From the NCBI RefSeq assembly GCF_001649575.2, contig NC_051439.1:17362008-17426007 (forward strand): a DNA stretch of 64,000 nt. Reading direction: 5' to 3'. The DNA is from Kryptolebias marmoratus (lineage: Eukaryota; Chordata; Actinopteri; Cyprinodontiformes; Rivulidae). This document shows positions 40,113 through 53,739 of this stretch, in pieces (position 1 is the stretch's first letter; each line of letters opens with the position of its first letter). Below the pieces are notes generated by a model that ran no database searches, was not told where the DNA came from, and saw only the letters and a program-made list of their open reading frames with translations. The translations under genes were made by a program, and so were the position numbers.

Positions 40113-43080
40113 CTGGGAAATTTACCCCATGACAGCTGTGAGGTTATGGAAATGGTCAAACACATGAGATCAAATATAAAAACATTTGGAAGGCTTCATT
40201 GCAGAAAGTCAAAGAACAATCTAGCAATTCGTGACCCAACAGTGGGAGGGACTAATGTGAGTGATTGGTGATGAAGAAAAAACAGAGACAAACTGCACAT
40301 GCTGGAAGTCTGAAACCAATAATCAGAAATTCAAACTAAAGACTACAAGAAGAAAAAAATAGGGAAATCATTAAAAACAAACAAACAAAAAAACATCAAG
40401 GTATGTCTGTAACAGGAGCAAATTAGTGTTCAGGGTAGCTATGGGCCTGTATCGATGACCTATATCTGTCCAAAGGTCAGAAAAAACCCCCACCACTTAG
40501 GTCCTGCATGTTTGGGTAAAAATGATAAACAAATGAAGACATTTTGGCATTAAATAAACCCTGAACCTGTCAGAACAAAGATCCAGATCTACCTCAAAAA
40601 GTCAAGACAACACAACAGAAACATTTCTGCATCAGAAGTATCATTAAGTGATTCAAAACTTGGATTTTTGATCACATCATCACTGCAGTGGAGCTGGAAG
40701 TTAGATCAGCTCAACTTTAGGGCAAATATGCAGGTGAAATGGAGCAGGAATTCAAAAACAAAACAAAAAATTAAGAAAATTTAACAAATACAACAAGGAC
40801 AGCAAGCTGAAACTTTTAAAAAGAAAGAACTACAGTAAGTTTCCAGGTGTTGGCAAAGTGCTCCAACTATTCATGACTGTAACTAATACCAGCGGGGAGA
40901 GATCATTTTTTTTTCCAAAACTGGGTCTAGTTAAAAATAGAGCTCCAGTATGAGCCAAAACAGACTGAATCACCTGTTTGTGAAGTCCATTGAAAATGAT
41001 TCAGTGCAAACCTGATTTTACAAGACTGATTCAGGACTTCTCTGTTTAAAAAAAAAAAAAAAAAATAGGAAGAAAAACCTCTAGAGGTAGGAAATGTTAT
41101 TTAATACTGGGTTGCTGTTGCATAATGCTACCAGTGCTGACCATTGCTGTTTCTAGTTAGTAGACTGATGAATTTAAAGCAGAAAATAACATTTTTTCTG
41201 CATTCTGCGAAATGAAATGGTCAGAAACAGAGTCTGGGTTCACAGTCACCTGAATTCCTAATTGTTCTATCATGTTGAAACTACAAGCAGAATGTTCTCA
41301 TACAACACCACACTGTCAAAAGTCATTTTCTGTATCTGTGTCACATCTTTATTCTGTCACTGACCCACCCCTTCAGTATAATAATGGCAGGTCTTCAGTC
41401 TAGTCCTTCCACTCCTATAAAGTGACACGAGTGCAGTTTCCATTTGTTTTGTTCCAGAAAATGTCTGACATCCTCAGAACAATCTGAACCTGCACTGGCA
41501 TTTTTCATCTTAAAACATAAGAAAAAAACCTGTGTTTTAAGATGATTTGTATGTGAACCTCGTGAGATCTGGCAACACAGACGTCTCTTAGCAAAATAAC
41601 ATATAAGTCCAGTATAATGTAGCCAAATGCAAATGTTGATATATTGAATATTCAGTAGCTCACTCAATCAGTGCACATCAAAATTTACTTTCATCTATTT
41701 AAACAGTATTCTCAACGTATTAACACCCCCTTTGAAGACTTGATGTTTTTACCATTTTGCACTCTTAAAGCATCTTAGTGCATTGACATCAAGAGCTGCA
41801 ATTAAGAAACCGTAACCAAGATCAGCATATATCAAGTCTAAGGTAAAGACTTTTAGTGTTGAAACAAAAATAGGGCCAAAATGCCTAACGTAGAAACTGC
41901 AGGGACTTTTCAAACTCATTGACATCCAGACTTTTTTTTTGTATACAGTTGATGTTTGTGGCCCTATTAGTGCACAACAAGAAAAGCTTGATGAAAAATG
42001 CAGAAATGAATTTGATGTGTGGCAGTTTGCTTGTTTTTTCAAACTACAAAAAAAAAAGAAATAAGACGAACACTAAGAGCGTGACTTTTCCTCTTACAGA
42101 GACCAGCTGCAAACAAAATGAAATACATTTTCTTAAACATGAGCAGTCGCTTGAAGAAAACTTTCTGAAAATAAAATGTTTTCTGAAAACATTAATATCA
42201 TGGAAGAACTGTCCAAAATCTCCTCCCCGACAGTCTCTGGGTTCATTTAATTACTTTAGACTTATTTGATAAAGGCATTAACTGCCTTGAAGCAGGGAGT
42301 TTTACATCCAATCAGAGACAATGCACTGGCAATTTAATGATATCCCAACAGCCATGGTATGAAATAAAAAAACAAAAAAGTCTGCAGTGCTTGATATAGA
42401 GACAAGTTTGAGTGAAAAAAAACAAAACAAATGCAGACAGTGTAAAGATTGACAACCCAGTAAAAATGTTGCTTCATTACATCATTGGATGTCAGGAAAA
42501 AACAAGATTCCAGCTGTCCCAGAAAATTACAAGATTTCTCAGGAAAGATTTTACTTCTGTGTTTTTGGTAGCCTATTTATTGCTTATTGGAGTTAATCAA
42601 ATCTTATGTATTGTTGTGTATATGTTTAAACCTCTGCTCCTGACCTTTAGATGACGTTCAGAGGTAACAGCAACAGTCGGATAGTTTCAGTGCTGTAGCT
42701 GATTACATCCCAAAATGCTTTGAACTTTTATGTTGCCTCTCCCTTTTCCTGCAGCAGCTGCAGTAGGCAGGTTCAGCTGGATGGAGGAACATATGGAAAC
42801 TGCCTATCAGAGGTGGAGTGAGTCAGGGACACGGCCCATAAGGAACCCCACAAGTTATTACCCCTGCTACCCGGGCCCATTTTGTCTTCATCAATTCTTA
42901 AACTCATAAGACTCCCCGCCGCTCTCCCTTCTCAAATTGTACCATCTATCAAGCCGGGTGGTACTCTGCTGCCTCACGCTTCTTTTTCTCAGTGTTTCTT
43001 CTCTGTGGTTTCCTTTCTTGTCATTCTGAGAGCGAAGCAGTGCGACTGCAGATTGTCAAATTATCCTCAGGCATGAGCTT
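40113..43080. other. intergenic, nothing recognised
   Basis: AT- and A-rich. A 19-base A run lies at 41047-41065. Reading frames at 41395-42269 on both strands have no family features. The end (42720-43080) is richer in GC. Confidence 0.55.
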
Positions 43081-43089
43081 TTTTTTTAC

Positions 43090-43400
43090 AGGTGGTAATG
43101 ACTACACCACATTCCCCCACATGTTTTCTTTCTGTCTTTGCCTTTCCCATCTCTAACCCTACAACCCTTTTTATCCCAAGAATCTCTTCTTGCCTTGATC
43201 CTCCTCTCCATCTTACTTTATCATCTTCCCTCCACCCTTTGTATTCTTATCTCTCTCTCTTCAGCCTATCTTTATTTTATCTCTTCCGATCTGCTGTTGG
43301 TGGACCAACTGGCCTTTCTTTCTCCGTCTTCCCATTTCTTTCTCTCCATCTCTCTAATTATGTGTGGAGACAAAGGCGTCTGATTCTCCCTCCTCCCACT
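43090..43400 (+). repeat. long pyrimidine-rich tract
   Basis: About 300 bases strongly biased to C and T on this strand (for example ccttgatcctcctctcc and atttctttctctccatctc). Apparent 81- and 124-codon frames are Ser/Leu/Phe/Pro-rich by composition alone. Confidence 0.8.
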
Positions 43401-46400
43401 CAGAGCTGTCAGGCCTGGTGCAGGAGAGAGTTAATTTCACACTTACTGCATGCTTTAATTAAATAGGGGTGAGGTGAAAGGATGGAAGACTGAAAAAAAA
43501 AGAGAAAACATGCGGAGATACAGGCTTTCTGTAACACAAAGGGTGGATTCTGTAAGAGTTGTGAACATGCGTCATGTTTGTCGTGAACGCCTACAGGTAT
43601 GTGCATGCTGCCCTGAACAGGTGTGTGTGTGTGTGTTTTATATTTTTAGCTGTGTAGGTGTGTGCCTCAACACATGAACAGTTTGCATTGCCTCTCCTTC
43701 CTCAACAGCAGGATCAAGTTGTATTTTTAGCTGAAGGCTTTAATGAGGAATCAATAACATTTTAATAGGGATCTCTGCTCTTGGCAGCTGGTCTGTTGTT
43801 ACTCATATGCACATTCAGTACACAACATTGTGTGTATGTGTGCAAAAACAAACATGCACAAAGCTCATACATAAAGAAAGTATCAAAATATGCAAACACA
43901 GTACTTGCAATAACCTCTGTTATGCTATTGAGGTGTAGATGATGGTGGCTACACCCACTAGGTATCAGGTACTTTTTCATCCTTATCTGCTGAATGTAAA
44001 AGCAGGACAGTGCACTATAGCTCACATATCCCTCTCCAACCGCCAGTGATTGAAATCTACACTGTCACAAACAGCACTGTGAGCCAGCTCTTTGTTTCTT
44101 TCTGTGGTATGAATTTGTGAGGGAAGAAAAATCATGTAGCTGGATGATGCTGGTTTGGTTCGTGTAATCAGAACAAAATGTTGAAAGATGTTGAAAATAG
44201 GAAGGCAGCTTCATCTCTCTGGTTTGTGTCGGTATAAGGTTATTTGAGAAGTTGCACCTAATGATGATTTGTTTCATGTTATAGTAAATAGTCTTGACAA
44301 TCAGTTTACTGCTTTTACATAATTAGAATACTATAGCAAATGATTTACACACATTTATTATCTACAGCAGGTAAGATATTGACTACTGATGACAACGCCA
44401 CAGAAGCCCTCTAAATAATCTGAAATATTTAGGTGAAGGTTATATTGCCTGATTATTACAGTTTATGGTTTGGGGTTTGTATTGTTTCGCATTATGTATG
44501 AATTTAACAATGAACATAGGACTGCTGATTTTGAACAAGCATTTGTTCATCAGTAAATTAGCTATGAAAGAATGAGTTGATCCTGACTTTCCTGTAGATT
44601 CACTTCTATGCTTGTACTTAGATCTGTGATGTAGAAATGTTAGTGCTGAAGGACACAGAGGAATAACTGGTAAGATAGATTCTCCTTGTTATTTTAAATG
44701 AGGGATGTTCCTGCACAACACACTGAAAAATGGCACCAAAGATGATATGCACATCAGACATGGACAACAGCTGCAACACTACACCCCCATACCTTACCTA
44801 TAACACAAACCCGTCAGCAGGCAGATATTAGACTAAGCTCAGGGAGAGGCATGCTGATTCCAATTAGCAGTCTGTTGTTTCACACTGTGGGCGATGGAGC
44901 TTGTTATTCCAAGCATAGAGAGAGTCTGAGGAGCCACTGCTTTGTGGCTCCCACCGTGCAATCAGCCTCTATGACTCTTTCATACCCAGCAAGCACTGAT
45001 TGCTACATTCATCTGGCGCTATTCTCACCCTGTGAGGTGCTGCAGAGGTACATTTGTTAAGAACTGTCGCGGACACCCATGGAACAAGGTACGAAATGGC
45101 CTGACATGAGGGCTGATGTCCCGCTGTCGCTGAGAGCTATATGGCCATAATGATGCTGGCAGAGAAAGGGTTAGAACCAGAAAAATAATCACAGCTTCTC
45201 TGTGCAATCATAATTTAGGGTATGAGTACAAACGCTATAATATAGGCACTAATTATATGCCTTGATTAAAAATCAGGGAATTACAATGGAGGATTCAATT
45301 GCAAGCTGATGATGCTGATTCTTTGTTTTGCTCTCTGACTCCTCTGAGCATTGAAGGATATGGAGAAGAATCCAGGTGCCGCATCTAAAACTGCTTGATT
45401 GTGTGCTTGTCAAATAATTGTGTTTGGTTGGGACTGATTGATCTTGAAAGGGAATTATTTAAACTGAAGCTGACTCCAGGACTGCAAAGAATTTATATGT
45501 CAAGACTGTGCAGACATACTAGTGTGCTTTTCAGATGACTGCTCAGTAATCTTTGAATTACTATTGTGGAGAATTATTAAAACCATTCAATATCTTTTTA
45601 TAGGAGGAAATCAAATTCTACTTTATAAAGCTGAACAAACTTATCAAAAAGGCAGAGCTTGTTGGCTTGAAGCTCGTCACTCTGGAGAAAGTGTTTAAGG
45701 GCAGAATTCAAGGCAGTCTCTGAAAGAAATGATACAGTGGTTCCTGATCAGGACTAAAGGATCAATCTTTGCACATTGCTTCCACTTCTATCCATCAAAT
45801 TAAATGTGATAAGATATAAACTGTGTAAAGCATGAACAAATGCAGAATCTAATATGAATTCTTATAATGTTTCAGTCATCTGTTATGTTACTGTTAGTTT
45901 ATAAATTAGATGATTATTCTATCAAATTAGAAGGTTTCTACAAATGTCTCACTGTAAATTGCATTTTTTGTTTGTTTGTCTTTGTGGAACCAATATGTTG
46001 ATATAATCCAAAAATGCAGCATTTTAGCTTTTTCCCTTAATAACGCTCCAAATGCACCTGCTCAAAAGAAGATGGAACATGTAAAGAGTATGAAATATTA
46101 TCAATAAAAATGTAAAAAACAAACAAAAAAAAACCAACCAAACAAAAAAAAAAACAATTATAGTTTGTTTTTCAGTAAGAGTGAAATATAAAAATAATTT
46201 CTTTATGATGAAAAAGGTTTTTCTCTTTTTGGCAGATTTTGGAAGCATTTTCTAATTTTATAAAGTTTTTTGACCCATTAGCAGCTGAACCCTAAAGATC
46301 TCCCAGATATCTGTTATAAGATACTTTCCTTTGATGAATAATTTGTACATTGTATGTTTTTTTTCATTAATAAAAACATCAAATACCTGATTGAAAATTT

Positions 46401-46970
46401 CTAAAATTACTTTGCAAGTCTGAGCCTCCATTGAAAAGGTTCTCCATGAATAAATAATTGTTTTAATGTACTGCTTAAGGTGAAGCACTGAAACTGACAA
46501 AAACCTGCCTCATCAGAAAACCTGTAGTTGTCCACATTTCCAAAAAGAAATACATGTAACAATTCAAGATTACATAATGTCCAAGTAATAAAATATGTTT
46601 ATTTTTATAAACTCAGCTATTAAATTTAATCATTTGTAAGGGAAAGCAAAGAAGGAAAAGGGAGCAATCAAAAGATTTGAGAACGAATGGTTTGGTAGGG
46701 AACATTGATTTGCCATAAGGATCTACTGAATGAATGTTGGCTGATTTACATCTACTTACATCTTCTTGGCCTTATTGACTGAAGAATGTCCTCTATCCTC
46801 ATCATATTGTGAGGGGAAAAAAATCATATTTCATATCTATAGGTCCAGATCTGCTATCACTCTGCACCTGATGCATAGTCTTTATTTGCATAAAGATGTC
46901 ACTGTTGGTAGGTATTACTGACAGCAAGCTAGAAGCTAGATAGACAAAGCCCCTGTGGCTGTTTCTTTGT
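43401..46970. other. intergenic, possible regulatory block near 45.06-45.33 kb
   Basis: A GT run is at 43619-43637. The block 45060-45330 (gaactgtcgcggacacccat to ggattcaattgcaagctg) is compact, with gctatatggccataatgatg, caatcataattta and cactaattatatgcc, which suits a homeobox- or MADS-bound enhancer. The rest is AT-rich with A runs at 46118-46156. No gene is recognised. Confidence 0.45.
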
Positions 46971-46984
46971 GTTAGAGGGTTCTA

Positions 46985-47300
46985 ACAGCTGCTGGACATA
47001 AAGACTCAGGAAGAAAATGAAAGGAGAAAAAGGAAGGAAAAAGAGAAGTGTAAAATGATAAATAGAAAGAAAATGGCAAAGATGAATGGTCTGAGGTAAA
47101 TAGGAAAGGTGGGATGAAATAATGGACAGGGAAGTGCAGAAGTGCTAAAGGCATAAATGGCAGAATAAATGCACTGATGGACAAGAGGCTACATGGGTGA
47201 CAGGATGAATGGTAAGATAAGAGGACTTGTTGATGGGATGGACATGTGGTATGTGGGTTGAGTGAAGTGTTTAAGAAGGAGAAGAACAAATAACTTATGG
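46985..47300 (+). repeat. long purine-rich tract
   Basis: About 300 bases dominated by A and G with recurring gg/atgga/aaagg words (gaaaatgaaaggagaaaaag, gatggacatgtgg). Its - strand gives a 133-codon frame rich in Ser, Leu, Phe and Pro, which is a composition effect. Confidence 0.75.
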
Positions 47301-47880
47301 ATAATGGAACAACAGCCTGAATTTTTTGTTTTTTACAATCCACATAAAAAATACTTAAAATGACTAACAACACAAAGTAATATAAATCAAGAAAATAATT
47401 ACATTTAAACTAATACAAATTTGAGTTTGACCAATTTATAACCAGATATAGCATGTGTCTGGACTCTTTTTAGAACAGGACACAAATGCTAGGTTAGGTC
47501 TACCATCCTTGTCATCAGACAAACCAAATATTACAGAAAACTGAAGAAGAGGATGCAGGGAGAAGGTTAGATCCTGACAGAAAGTGAGAGAGTAGATGGA
47601 GGTTATTTCAAGAGGCTTAATGCACCCTGAATGCCATAGGACATTACCAATGTGAAAGGGTGCATCCAAATTGCACCCCCCTGGAACCACAGGAGTGTTG
47701 CACCCCTGGAAGACCCCATGGCTCATTGAAAGGGGTCAGAAGCTTGGTGCTCTGCTCCATTTAGCAGCCTGCTCATGATGGATGAATGAAGGGAGGGTGT
47801 GTTGCAGAGGGGAAGTTTTGCCCCCTGAGCGCATTGGGACTGGGGTGCCGCCAGGGACCTCTTCTTGAAACTGTGAATGG

Positions 47881-47920
47881 TGGTAATGGGTGGTAATGGG
47901 TGGTAATGGGTGGTAATGGG
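47881..47920 (+). repeat. perfect 10-bp tandem repeat, four copies
   Basis: The unit tggtaatggg occurs four times without change, preceded by a partial, diverged unit (tgaatgg). Likely length-polymorphic. Confidence 0.97.
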
Positions 47921-48155
47921 AACAGACACAGGTGGAGTCAAAGGTGATGGCACTTTTTTTAGGTCAGCATTCCCATATGCTTTTTGTCTGTGTTGATGTA
48001 ATACTTGCAGAAGGTTACAGATGAGAGCAAATAAGATGGGGTTTAAAATAGTGAAAGTATGGGTTTTACTATTTTTACAACTAATGTCTTGAGAATAATT
48101 CACAAGATATATTTTAAATGTGATTTCTTATTGTTTTTTATTTGTTTAAAAGTAA

Positions 48156-48158
<3 letters not shown>

Positions 48159-48196
<38 letters not shown>
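48159..48196 (+). repeat. (TA)19 microsatellite
   Basis: A perfect 38-base TA run; self-complementary and prone to cruciform formation and to assembly length errors. Confidence 0.97.
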
Positions 48197-48199
<3 letters not shown>

Positions 48200-50299
48200 G
48201 TAATTCAGGAAGTGCTCTTAAATTTAGCCCAGGTGTGTTAGTATTAGTATTCTCAATTTCATTACAAGACAGTAGATGCTTACAATCTTGCTTGAATTTT
48301 GAACATAGTCAAAGAATTTGTGCGACAAATTTTCCCTCACAAAAGATGCACAATTGTCATGGGTATCTTAAACCTGTCTCGAACCTTTCTCAAGTTTGTT
48401 GTGGGCATCTTGAAGCCTTCTCAAGAGAGTTGTATTTTGAGTCCTGCACGATAGCTCCACTCTGACAGAAAACATTGAGGCTACAGCCCCAAATATCCAG
48501 GACTATCTAGGTCTACAAAGCAAGCCAAGGCAGGTATGATGTTGGCAAAGGTGGACATCAAAGTAATATGCATCTGTTACTTGGTTGCAAAGAGATTTCA
48601 GTGTGACTGCAACTGATAATTCACATTTTTTTCTTGCAATTCTGAGTTGCCATCTAGTTTCCAACATTCACAGCCAAGTGAGGTATTACCTTTATCGCAA
48701 TGTGAAGAAAAAATACTTGTAAACAGAAAATATATAAAAAAGATAATCTGTTTCAGAACTGCCAGCCATGAAACCTAAATCCACAGCCCACAGGTTCTAA
48801 GGATCCTTAGTCAACATCTAAGTACCAAACACATAGAGCACTTTGTCTATGACCAGTTGAAATGTTGGGCATTATCTCTGAGGTCTGAATTGCTTCTTCA
48901 AAATACCACCAGACTCCATTAGTTAAGTATCTGAGTATTTTCAAACCCAAATGAATACTTGAGATGTTTTGTTGTATTTTTGAGACCATTCTTTAACAAG
49001 TTTGTATTTTCAACCATTGTTTGACACTTAGAACTGCAAAGTAAAGGTCAGGGTGCAGGTTTTGTCAGCAGAACTTTGCAAAATAGCAAGATAAGCCAAA
49101 TTATTCACTTTACCTGACAATGTTCATAATAGTCCAGCTCATTAAAATATTTAATTGTTTTAATCTAATATACTTATGTATTCTTTGCATTTTTAAATCC
49201 AATGATGCGAGGTAATCAAATATCACAAGAATATTCATTTTTACATGTAAGCTACAATTTTTACAAAGTAGTTCTTTGCTAAACCAATTAAAAGTTGTTT
49301 TTATCTTCTGATATAAATGGAGCCTGCATAGCCACCAAATGAGGTTAAAGTCTGATACTAACACAAAATAACTCACTGACACACTGCTATAAAGAAACAG
49401 CTTGGCTCTCAGCCCAGATTTTGACCATATCTAATTTGTTGCTTCTCAACCAAGTCTTGGGCCCTCTCCAGTATTTCTTAAATCTGTAATTTCTTTTTTT
49501 TTCTCATCTAAGATGTGTGATCCAGAGGTATGAGTAATCAGATAAATAGGAACAATCTCGAAGGATTTCCAGACAACGTGGCTGACTGTAAACCATGGCA
49601 TTTATCTCTGCTAGCTTTACCACGAGATAGCACTGCTAATTTGTTGAACCACTGGTGAAGCCACAAGGTGACTCCTCACTCCTGTCAATTTAAGAAAAAC
49701 CACTTCAGAATCTGGCAGAGTAGAAAATACTGCAATAATTAGCATGAGGTATGTAACTGCGGCATGCAGGTAGTGTGACCATTTTGCCTTATGGTGCTGA
49801 CTTTAAGGCCGAAAGGACACCGATGAGTGTGTGTGCTTGGGGTTCTAAGAGTGTTCAATAAGGTGTGTGTGTGTGTCTGCTGTTTATCAGAATAAAGACA
49901 GAGGGATTGAAAGAGAGAAGGAGAAAGAGGAGCAGTGTGGGAGGAGGCAGCTATGCAAGCTCCTAGGAGAGACTGGGAGGGCGAAGGGTCATTATTGACT
50001 GAATGAATTTTTAAAGAGGGCCCTCGTCAGGGGGTGGGAAGGGCAGTGAGCTTCTGTGTGTGACTGTGTCGAGTCATACGGACTGCTTTTCTACAACACT
50101 AGCCCTTCTATTCTCTTCCTTCATTGTGTCAGAGTATACAAAACCTCCAGCTTGTTGTTTCTTATGGACTCTATAGTTTCTGTGCTCACTGTTAAAGCCT
50201 CATTGATTGCCCTTTCGCACCCTTTCACAATCAATGTTGGAACTGGTTTCAGGAGGACAGCCTCTGGGAGAAAGGAGCTGAGGAAAGCATCAAAATGAG

Positions 50300-51300
50300 T
50301 CGTTAGTTTTCTGTGGGAAGTGGTAAAAAGAACCGCGAGGTGGGTTACTTAAGGCCACAACCTCCAGCTTCTTAGATGTTGGGAGTGATACCAGCCTCCA
50401 GCTTGTTTTGCAGGGAGAGAGATAGTGAGAGATGAGAGGAGGGTGGATGTATGCACTGCAGGCTCGCTGACCCTGGCAGATAGCAGGAAAAAGAGGGAGG
50501 GGGGCATTCAATCATACTAATGAGCGAGGGAGGGAGGGGAGAAGGGACGAAGAGATGGATGAAAGAGGAGGCAGAAAAAAAAAGGGATGGCAGCGACGGT
50601 GGTGGGGTAGTTTGGTCGTGCCAGCCAAACACCCTGCTCCTCTCGCCCTCCACCACCTCCTCACCCTTACAGCATCAACACACACTATCTGTGTTCCTGT
50701 ACCCATGAGCAGCCACACTCATTAGTGCCAGACAGACCTACTGTTGGATGAAGCTGAAACACCAGCTCAAAGCAGCCTCCCTCGGCCCCCTCCCACTTGC
50801 CTCTATGCTCTCGCCATCTTCACTCCATCCCTCTCAGCCAATTTGGCCCTCTGTTGTTTCCCCCTTCCTCTCTTTATTTGTTCCATGTTTCCTTCCCCAG
50901 CTTCTCCTTTATCATTTGTCCATTTGATTCTGCTCACAACTCCCATCCTGCCGTCTTTCTTCAACTTGTTCCTGCTCTCCTTTATCTGCCCGTCCATCCC
51001 TCCTTCCTTTCCTTCCCTCGGCCTTCTTCACTCATCCATTTGATTCCCTCCAATCCCCGCTTGTCTCTGCTCCCGTGTTGGAGGGGTGATTTGGAGGATT
51101 AGGCCGGTGGCAGGGTTGTTGCTGTGTCAGTCTAACAGGCAGGGATCTGGACCAGAGCTCAGTCCAAATCCCTTCTTCCACGCCTGCCTGCCTTGCCATC
51201 GAATTAGGGCCTTCCCTCTCTCTTCCATCTTTCATCTGGCTCATTCTTTTCTTTTCCTATCTTCTCCTCCTCCTGTATGCATGTTTTTCTTTCAGTGATA
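50300..51300. repeat. strand-asymmetric block: purine-rich then pyrimidine-rich
   Basis: From about 50400 to 50620 the + strand is G/A-rich (gagagatagtgagagatgag, gagggagggaggggagaagg). From about 50760 to 51290 it is C/T-rich (cttcactccatccctctcag, ctttccttccctcggcc). Between them, 50590-50750 is balanced and fairly GC-rich. Overlapping frames of 60-100 codons on both strands are composition-driven. Confidence 0.7.
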
Positions 51301-53624
51301 CCTTCTGGTATCCGCAGTGTTATTAGTATAGATGGCATTTGAATGCAATCTTTTTCTCAATATTTATGGCTTTCTTGTCAAAAAGGCCGGGTATCTTTCT
51401 GAGCTTAATCCAACTTGATGCCTGATTCAGGTCAACATTGACACTGCTTGTTTACTTTTTAACCTCAGATGAGTCCAAAGAATATTTTTAAATCCTCAAA
51501 GATTATATTTGATGAATAAGTAATTCCACTTTCCCTATAATTGCTTTTTGCAGCAAGTCAATACTGTAGAACTCAAATGCAAGTCAAACTCCCTCAAACA
51601 ATTTTTTTGGGGTTGTGTCCTTTTGTGTAAACCGAGAAAACACCTTTTAAAATATTCTTAGCTTTCCTAAAAGTGCCACTTTTTCTCATAACCCAATCCT
51701 TCTTAAAATATCAGTGTGGCAAAAGCTGTTTTTTAATTACAGCTTTAAGCAGGAATGCAGTCAATCCGATTGGACGACTTCTTCCTTCAGCAGCCTCAGG
51801 GGAGCTAATAAAAAGTCTGCTGCACTTTTCAACATATAAGAGGTCACAGATTGGATTTGTTTGGAAGGCTTTGTTTTTTACCATTTTTACCAAAACACGG
51901 TTTTCCCAATTTGGCTTGTGATTTCTATGATCACAAAGCTGCACTAACTGAAAGAGGAGTTACAGGATTCAGGTTTTCAGACAGTAAAATCAGTAAGCTC
52001 ATTTTTGTCAGTAAATGTGCTGCTGTGACTGTGGCTTAGCAGTGGAGATAGTCTCACTGTCATTTCACGGTGCTCTGTCTCTGTCTTTGCCTCGGCGGGC
52101 CAGGCCCAGGGGAGGGGAGCAGGTTACACTGGTGCTGTCTGAAGGACACCGGGACACTGGAAAACTGGAGACAGAGACCAGCACAGACAGAAAATGAGTT
52201 GTGTAACTGTCATGCATACACATTGGTTGGAGCGCACGCATATATTTCTGCAAATAGAAACAGGGTGGAGCATTATGCTACCACACAGAGCTGAAAACAC
52301 AAAACCTGCAGGTTCATGATATTTGGCAAGTGAATCAGAGTGTGGGATACAGATAACTGTACTGGGCGAGTCAAATGTTGCCAATCAAGGTCAGATCGAA
52401 CAGAACAAGGGTTGGCATGAGTGTTAAACAGAAACAAAATATGCAATTTTTCTACCCTGTTTTTTAAATGTAGGAAATTCTCAAAGACCTAACAAACTTT
52501 AGGGTGAATTTCCTCTGTGTTTTGACAAAACTAGCATAGTAGTTAGGATATTGATGTTTTTCAATATTTTTTGTAAAGGTTCTTCCTTGTTATGTACATT
52601 TTTCTGACTCTGCTGTATTAGAATCACATGGTTTTCATTGAGTTGATGAAACACAACTTTAACAGCTGATACGGATTCCTCTGATCTCTGCCAGAACTGA
52701 TTCTCTAGAAAACAAGACATTTAATTGCAACCCCAAAGCTGTAAAAGGTGTGACTCAAAATTAAAATTAAAAACAAACAGAACAAAAAACCAGAAAGACT
52801 TATAACTAGTTTGAGTTTTATTTCAGTTCAGATAATGAGCCAAGATGTTTATTGTTTAGTTTGTTTCATTAGTTAATCTAAATGTCTTCCTGCATTCCAA
52901 CAAGTTTGACAAAAGCTGAAACAATGAAGCTTTTATATCTTTACAATGATACCATCCCTTCTCATGACAGAAGGTTTGGCATTTAAAATTTCAAACAATA
53001 AAGCATTTCAAATATTTTGTCCAGGTCTTCATGCAAACATGTCCTATGGTCTGCAACAGTTTGAGGTCATTGTTTACATTTTACAGTATGTATCACTGTA
53101 CTGTTGAAAAATGCCTAAACCTCAGATAAAAATGTGCTTTAAAGGCAACACGTGTTGCTCTAAAATCTCTGCTGTAATTTTTTGCATTAATGCTGCCACC
53201 ACAAAAGCAGAAATGAGATTTGCCAGAGACACTAAGACACCTATACCATCACAGAGCACAGTGGTGAAAAACTGTGAATAACAGCAAAAAGGAAACCAGC
53301 AATGCCGAACAAGTACACAATTCGACAGCTGAGCGAGACAAGCAAAAACAAGGAAATGCAAAGTGTTTAAACTGCATGAAGAATATGAACGAATTCAAAC
53401 TCAGTGGTGGTGTATCTGACACATCCAGTATGGAACTGCCTGAAAAGCATTGGCCTGACACACTCAACCACACGAGTAAAATGTTAAAATCAAATGCTAA
53501 AGATTGAAAGAAATTTTTCTCCTTCATCCAAATAAATTTTTAGCTCTTTTAGCTTTAACCCTTAGATGAAAAAGAGTAAAACAAACACAGGTGCATTAAC
53601 AAGGGTTGCATTCTACACCAAAAC
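51301..53624. other. intergenic, nothing recognised
   Basis: AT-rich. A short GC-richer patch near 52060-52170 (gcctcggcgggccaggcccag) is the only compositional feature. No gene, RNA or transposon is recognised. Confidence 0.55.
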
Positions 53625-53739
53625 ATTTAGTTTCAACATTTGATATGTTTACTATGTTCCATGGGAATTGTAAGTCATTGCATTCTGTTTTTATTTACAT
53701 TTTACACAGCGTCCCAATTTTTTCTAAATTGGGGTTGTA
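53625..53739 (+). mobile_element. Tc1/mariner-like transposon, solo 3' terminus with inverted-repeat end
   Basis: The words caacatttgatatgttt, tcattgcattctgttttt, tttacattttacacagcgtc and ggggttgta at the very end are the 3' terminus of an abundant teleost Tc1-like element, as I recall it; the end should pair with a 5' start of tacaacccc. No such 5' end is found to the left within 1 kb, so only the terminal 115 bases remain. The end coincides with a TA, the normal Tc1 target. Confidence 0.7.

Larger units (their letters stand above)
47301..50299. other. intergenic, nothing recognised apart from tandem repeats
   Basis: Holds the 10-bp tandem repeat and the TA array listed separately. The stretch 47590-47870 is richer in GC and has several related words (gggtgca, gcaccc, ggggtgc), which may be the remains of an older tandem structure. 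A GT run sits at 49863-49878. Confidence 0.5.

Noticed and set aside
46972..47373. A 133-codon frame on the - strand
   Set aside because: Ser/Leu/Phe/Pro-rich translation of a purine-rich low-complexity tract.
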